Program-made: the position numbers and the translations under genes
Source: JBPOIS01 sp052034295
GTDB taxonomy: Bacteria; Pseudomonadota; Gammaproteobacteria; Pseudomonadales; Moraxellaceae
Reading direction: 5' to 3'
Length of the DNA: 6,307 nt
Assembly: GCA_052034295.1 (NCBI GenBank)
Contig: JBPOIS010000170.1
Location: 1 to 6,307, forward strand
Shown here: piece after piece, positions 5,631 to 6,307 of the stretch
Layout: every line of letters begins with the position of its first letter
Numbering within the stretch: position 1 is the stretch's first letter
The notes under the pieces: generated by a model
Seen by the model: the letters and a program-made list of their open reading frames with translations, nothing else
Database searches by the model: none
What the model was told of the DNA's origin: nothing

Positions 5631-5721
5631 ATGAAAAAGAGGACGACCCCGATACAAGACGACACCATCTGTCGGTTGGGCGGGCCACACTGGGGGCTTT
5701 CAAACAGGCCGGAGAGTGCCC

Positions 5722-6078
5722 ATGACCGAACCCAACCTGGCACCCGAACCCAAGGCCCGGCAAATGGTGCTGCAGCACAGCGAAATCGTCGGCGGCCATT
5801 ATTATGAGCTGCCCAAATACGGGCCGCTGCTGGAAGTCGGCATGAAATTGCGGCTGGTGCGCGAGCCGTTCAACCCCTATGACGGCCGCGCGGTGGCCGT
5901 GTATTACCGGTCGCACAAGCTCGGCTTCATCCCCCGGCGCAGCAATATGGTGCTGGCCAACCTGATGGATCAGGGCGCCGAATTCGAAGTCAAAGCCTAC
6001 ATCCATTCAATTGGCAAGGCATCGCTGGGCGGGACAGTGATGCTGCAACTGCACCTGTGCAACATCGAGCGCGGGTGA
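5722..6078 (+). CDS. Small stand-alone HIRAN-domain protein
   Basis: 118-residue protein made almost entirely of one HIRAN domain, the fold named for the HIP116/Rad5 N-terminus. In eukaryotic HLTF this domain binds the 3' end of single-stranded DNA at stalled forks; bacterial stand-alone members are poorly characterised. Diagnostic stretches are VGGHYYE (23-29), GMKLRLVREPFNPYDGRAVAV (split at 40-48 and 49-60) and HKLGFIPRRSNMVLANLMDQG (65-85). Tyr27/Tyr28 and Asn51-Pro-Tyr-Asp54 match residues that line the DNA-end pocket in HLTF, so nucleic-acid binding is plausible but inferred. No helicase or nuclease domain is fused. The ATG at 5722 has GGAG 7 bases upstream; a GTG two codons earlier overlaps that site. 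No clear promoter is seen between the lysS terminator and this gene, and no clear terminator lies in the 70 bases before the convergent amidase gene. Confidence 0.85.
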   Translation: MTEPNLAPEPKARQMVLQHSEIVGGHYYELPKYGPLLEVGMKLRLVREPFNPYDGRAVAVYYRSHKLGFIPRRSNMVLANLMDQGAEFEVKAYIHSIGKASLGGTVMLQLHLCNIERG

Positions 6079-6148
6079 AAACACAACGAGGCCGGTCAGC
6101 CGCTGCGGCCCACGGGCCACAGCGTCTGCAGGCCGTGAGGCTGTCGGC

Positions 6149-6307
6149 TTACTTGAGCGCCATCGGGGCCAGTCCTGGCCACGGCTGCGCCTGCTCCAGC
6201 TGTCCAGCCAGCTGGAACAGCAGCCCTTCACCGCCAGGCGGTGCGACGAACTGCACCCCGATCGGCAGGCCCTTGCTGCTGACATGGAGCGGCACACTCA
6301 TGGCCGG
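6149..6307 (-). CDS. Amidase-signature family enzyme, C-terminal fragment
   Basis: The last 52 codons of a gene that enters from the right edge, ending in TAA. The visible tail includes MSVPLHVSSKGLPIGVQFVA and then GGEGLLFQLAGQLEQAQPW, the characteristic C-terminus of amidase-signature hydrolases (GatA and fatty-acid/aryl amidase relatives). The Ser-cisSer-Lys catalytic core lies outside the window, so the substrate cannot be assigned. It is convergent with the HIRAN gene. A 4-bp hairpin at 6107-6118 is too weak to call as a terminator. Confidence 0.85.
   Translation of the reverse strand, partial: PAMSVPLHVSSKGLPIGVQFVAPPGGEGLLFQLAGQLEQAQPWPGLAPMALK

Noticed and set aside
3974..5743. 589-codon open frame opposite lysS
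   Set aside because: It lies antisense to a fully intact, confidently recognised lysS; it has no recognisable motif and is explained by GC-rich third-position bias.
6079..6148. Terminator between the HIRAN gene and the amidase
   Set aside because: Only short GC stems (such as 6107-6118) without T-runs; not enough to call.

Overview
The window is GC-rich chromosomal DNA, apparently from a gammaproteobacterium. On the minus strand, reading right to left, it carries rubrerythrin - rubredoxin - rubredoxin reductase - alpha/beta hydrolase - OxyR-type LysR regulator. The last four genes are in the order rubA-rubB-estB-oxyR that I recall being described as an operon in Acinetobacter sp. ADP1. This makes a high-GC relative of the Moraxellaceae/Pseudomonadales the best guess. 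That is inference from gene order; no rRNA or other strong taxonomic marker is present.

Layout. Position 1-593 (minus) is an OxyR-like regulator, cut by the left edge just before the expected peroxidatic cysteine. It starts 2 bases after the stop of an EstB-like hydrolase (596-1549, minus). The 245 bases upstream of the hydrolase are A/T-rich and hold a sigma70-type promoter, a perfect 7-bp dyad just past the predicted transcription start, and a hairpin that probably ends the previous unit. Rubredoxin reductase (1795-2982), rubredoxin (3065-3229) and a rubrerythrin without a rubredoxin domain (3376-3864) follow upstream, all on the minus strand. A canonical intrinsic terminator lies between rubredoxin and its reductase, and rubredoxin appears to have its own promoter. 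A divergent A/T-rich intergenic region (3865-4090) separates rubrerythrin from lysyl-tRNA synthetase (4091-5596, plus), which ends in a strong terminator. A small stand-alone HIRAN-domain protein follows (5722-6078, plus). The right edge holds the last 52 codons of an amidase-signature enzyme (minus).

How the genes may work together. The rubrerythrin, rubredoxin and NAD(P)H:rubredoxin reductase genes together encode a complete electron chain (NADH to FAD reductase to rubredoxin to di-iron peroxidase). In classical rubrerythrin the rubredoxin is fused to the C-terminus; here it is a separate neighbouring gene. With an OxyR-like regulator two genes further on, a peroxide-defence role is the simplest reading. 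A role for rubA/rubB in alkane hydroxylation, known from relatives, is not excluded. lysS, the HIRAN gene and the amidase look unrelated to this module.
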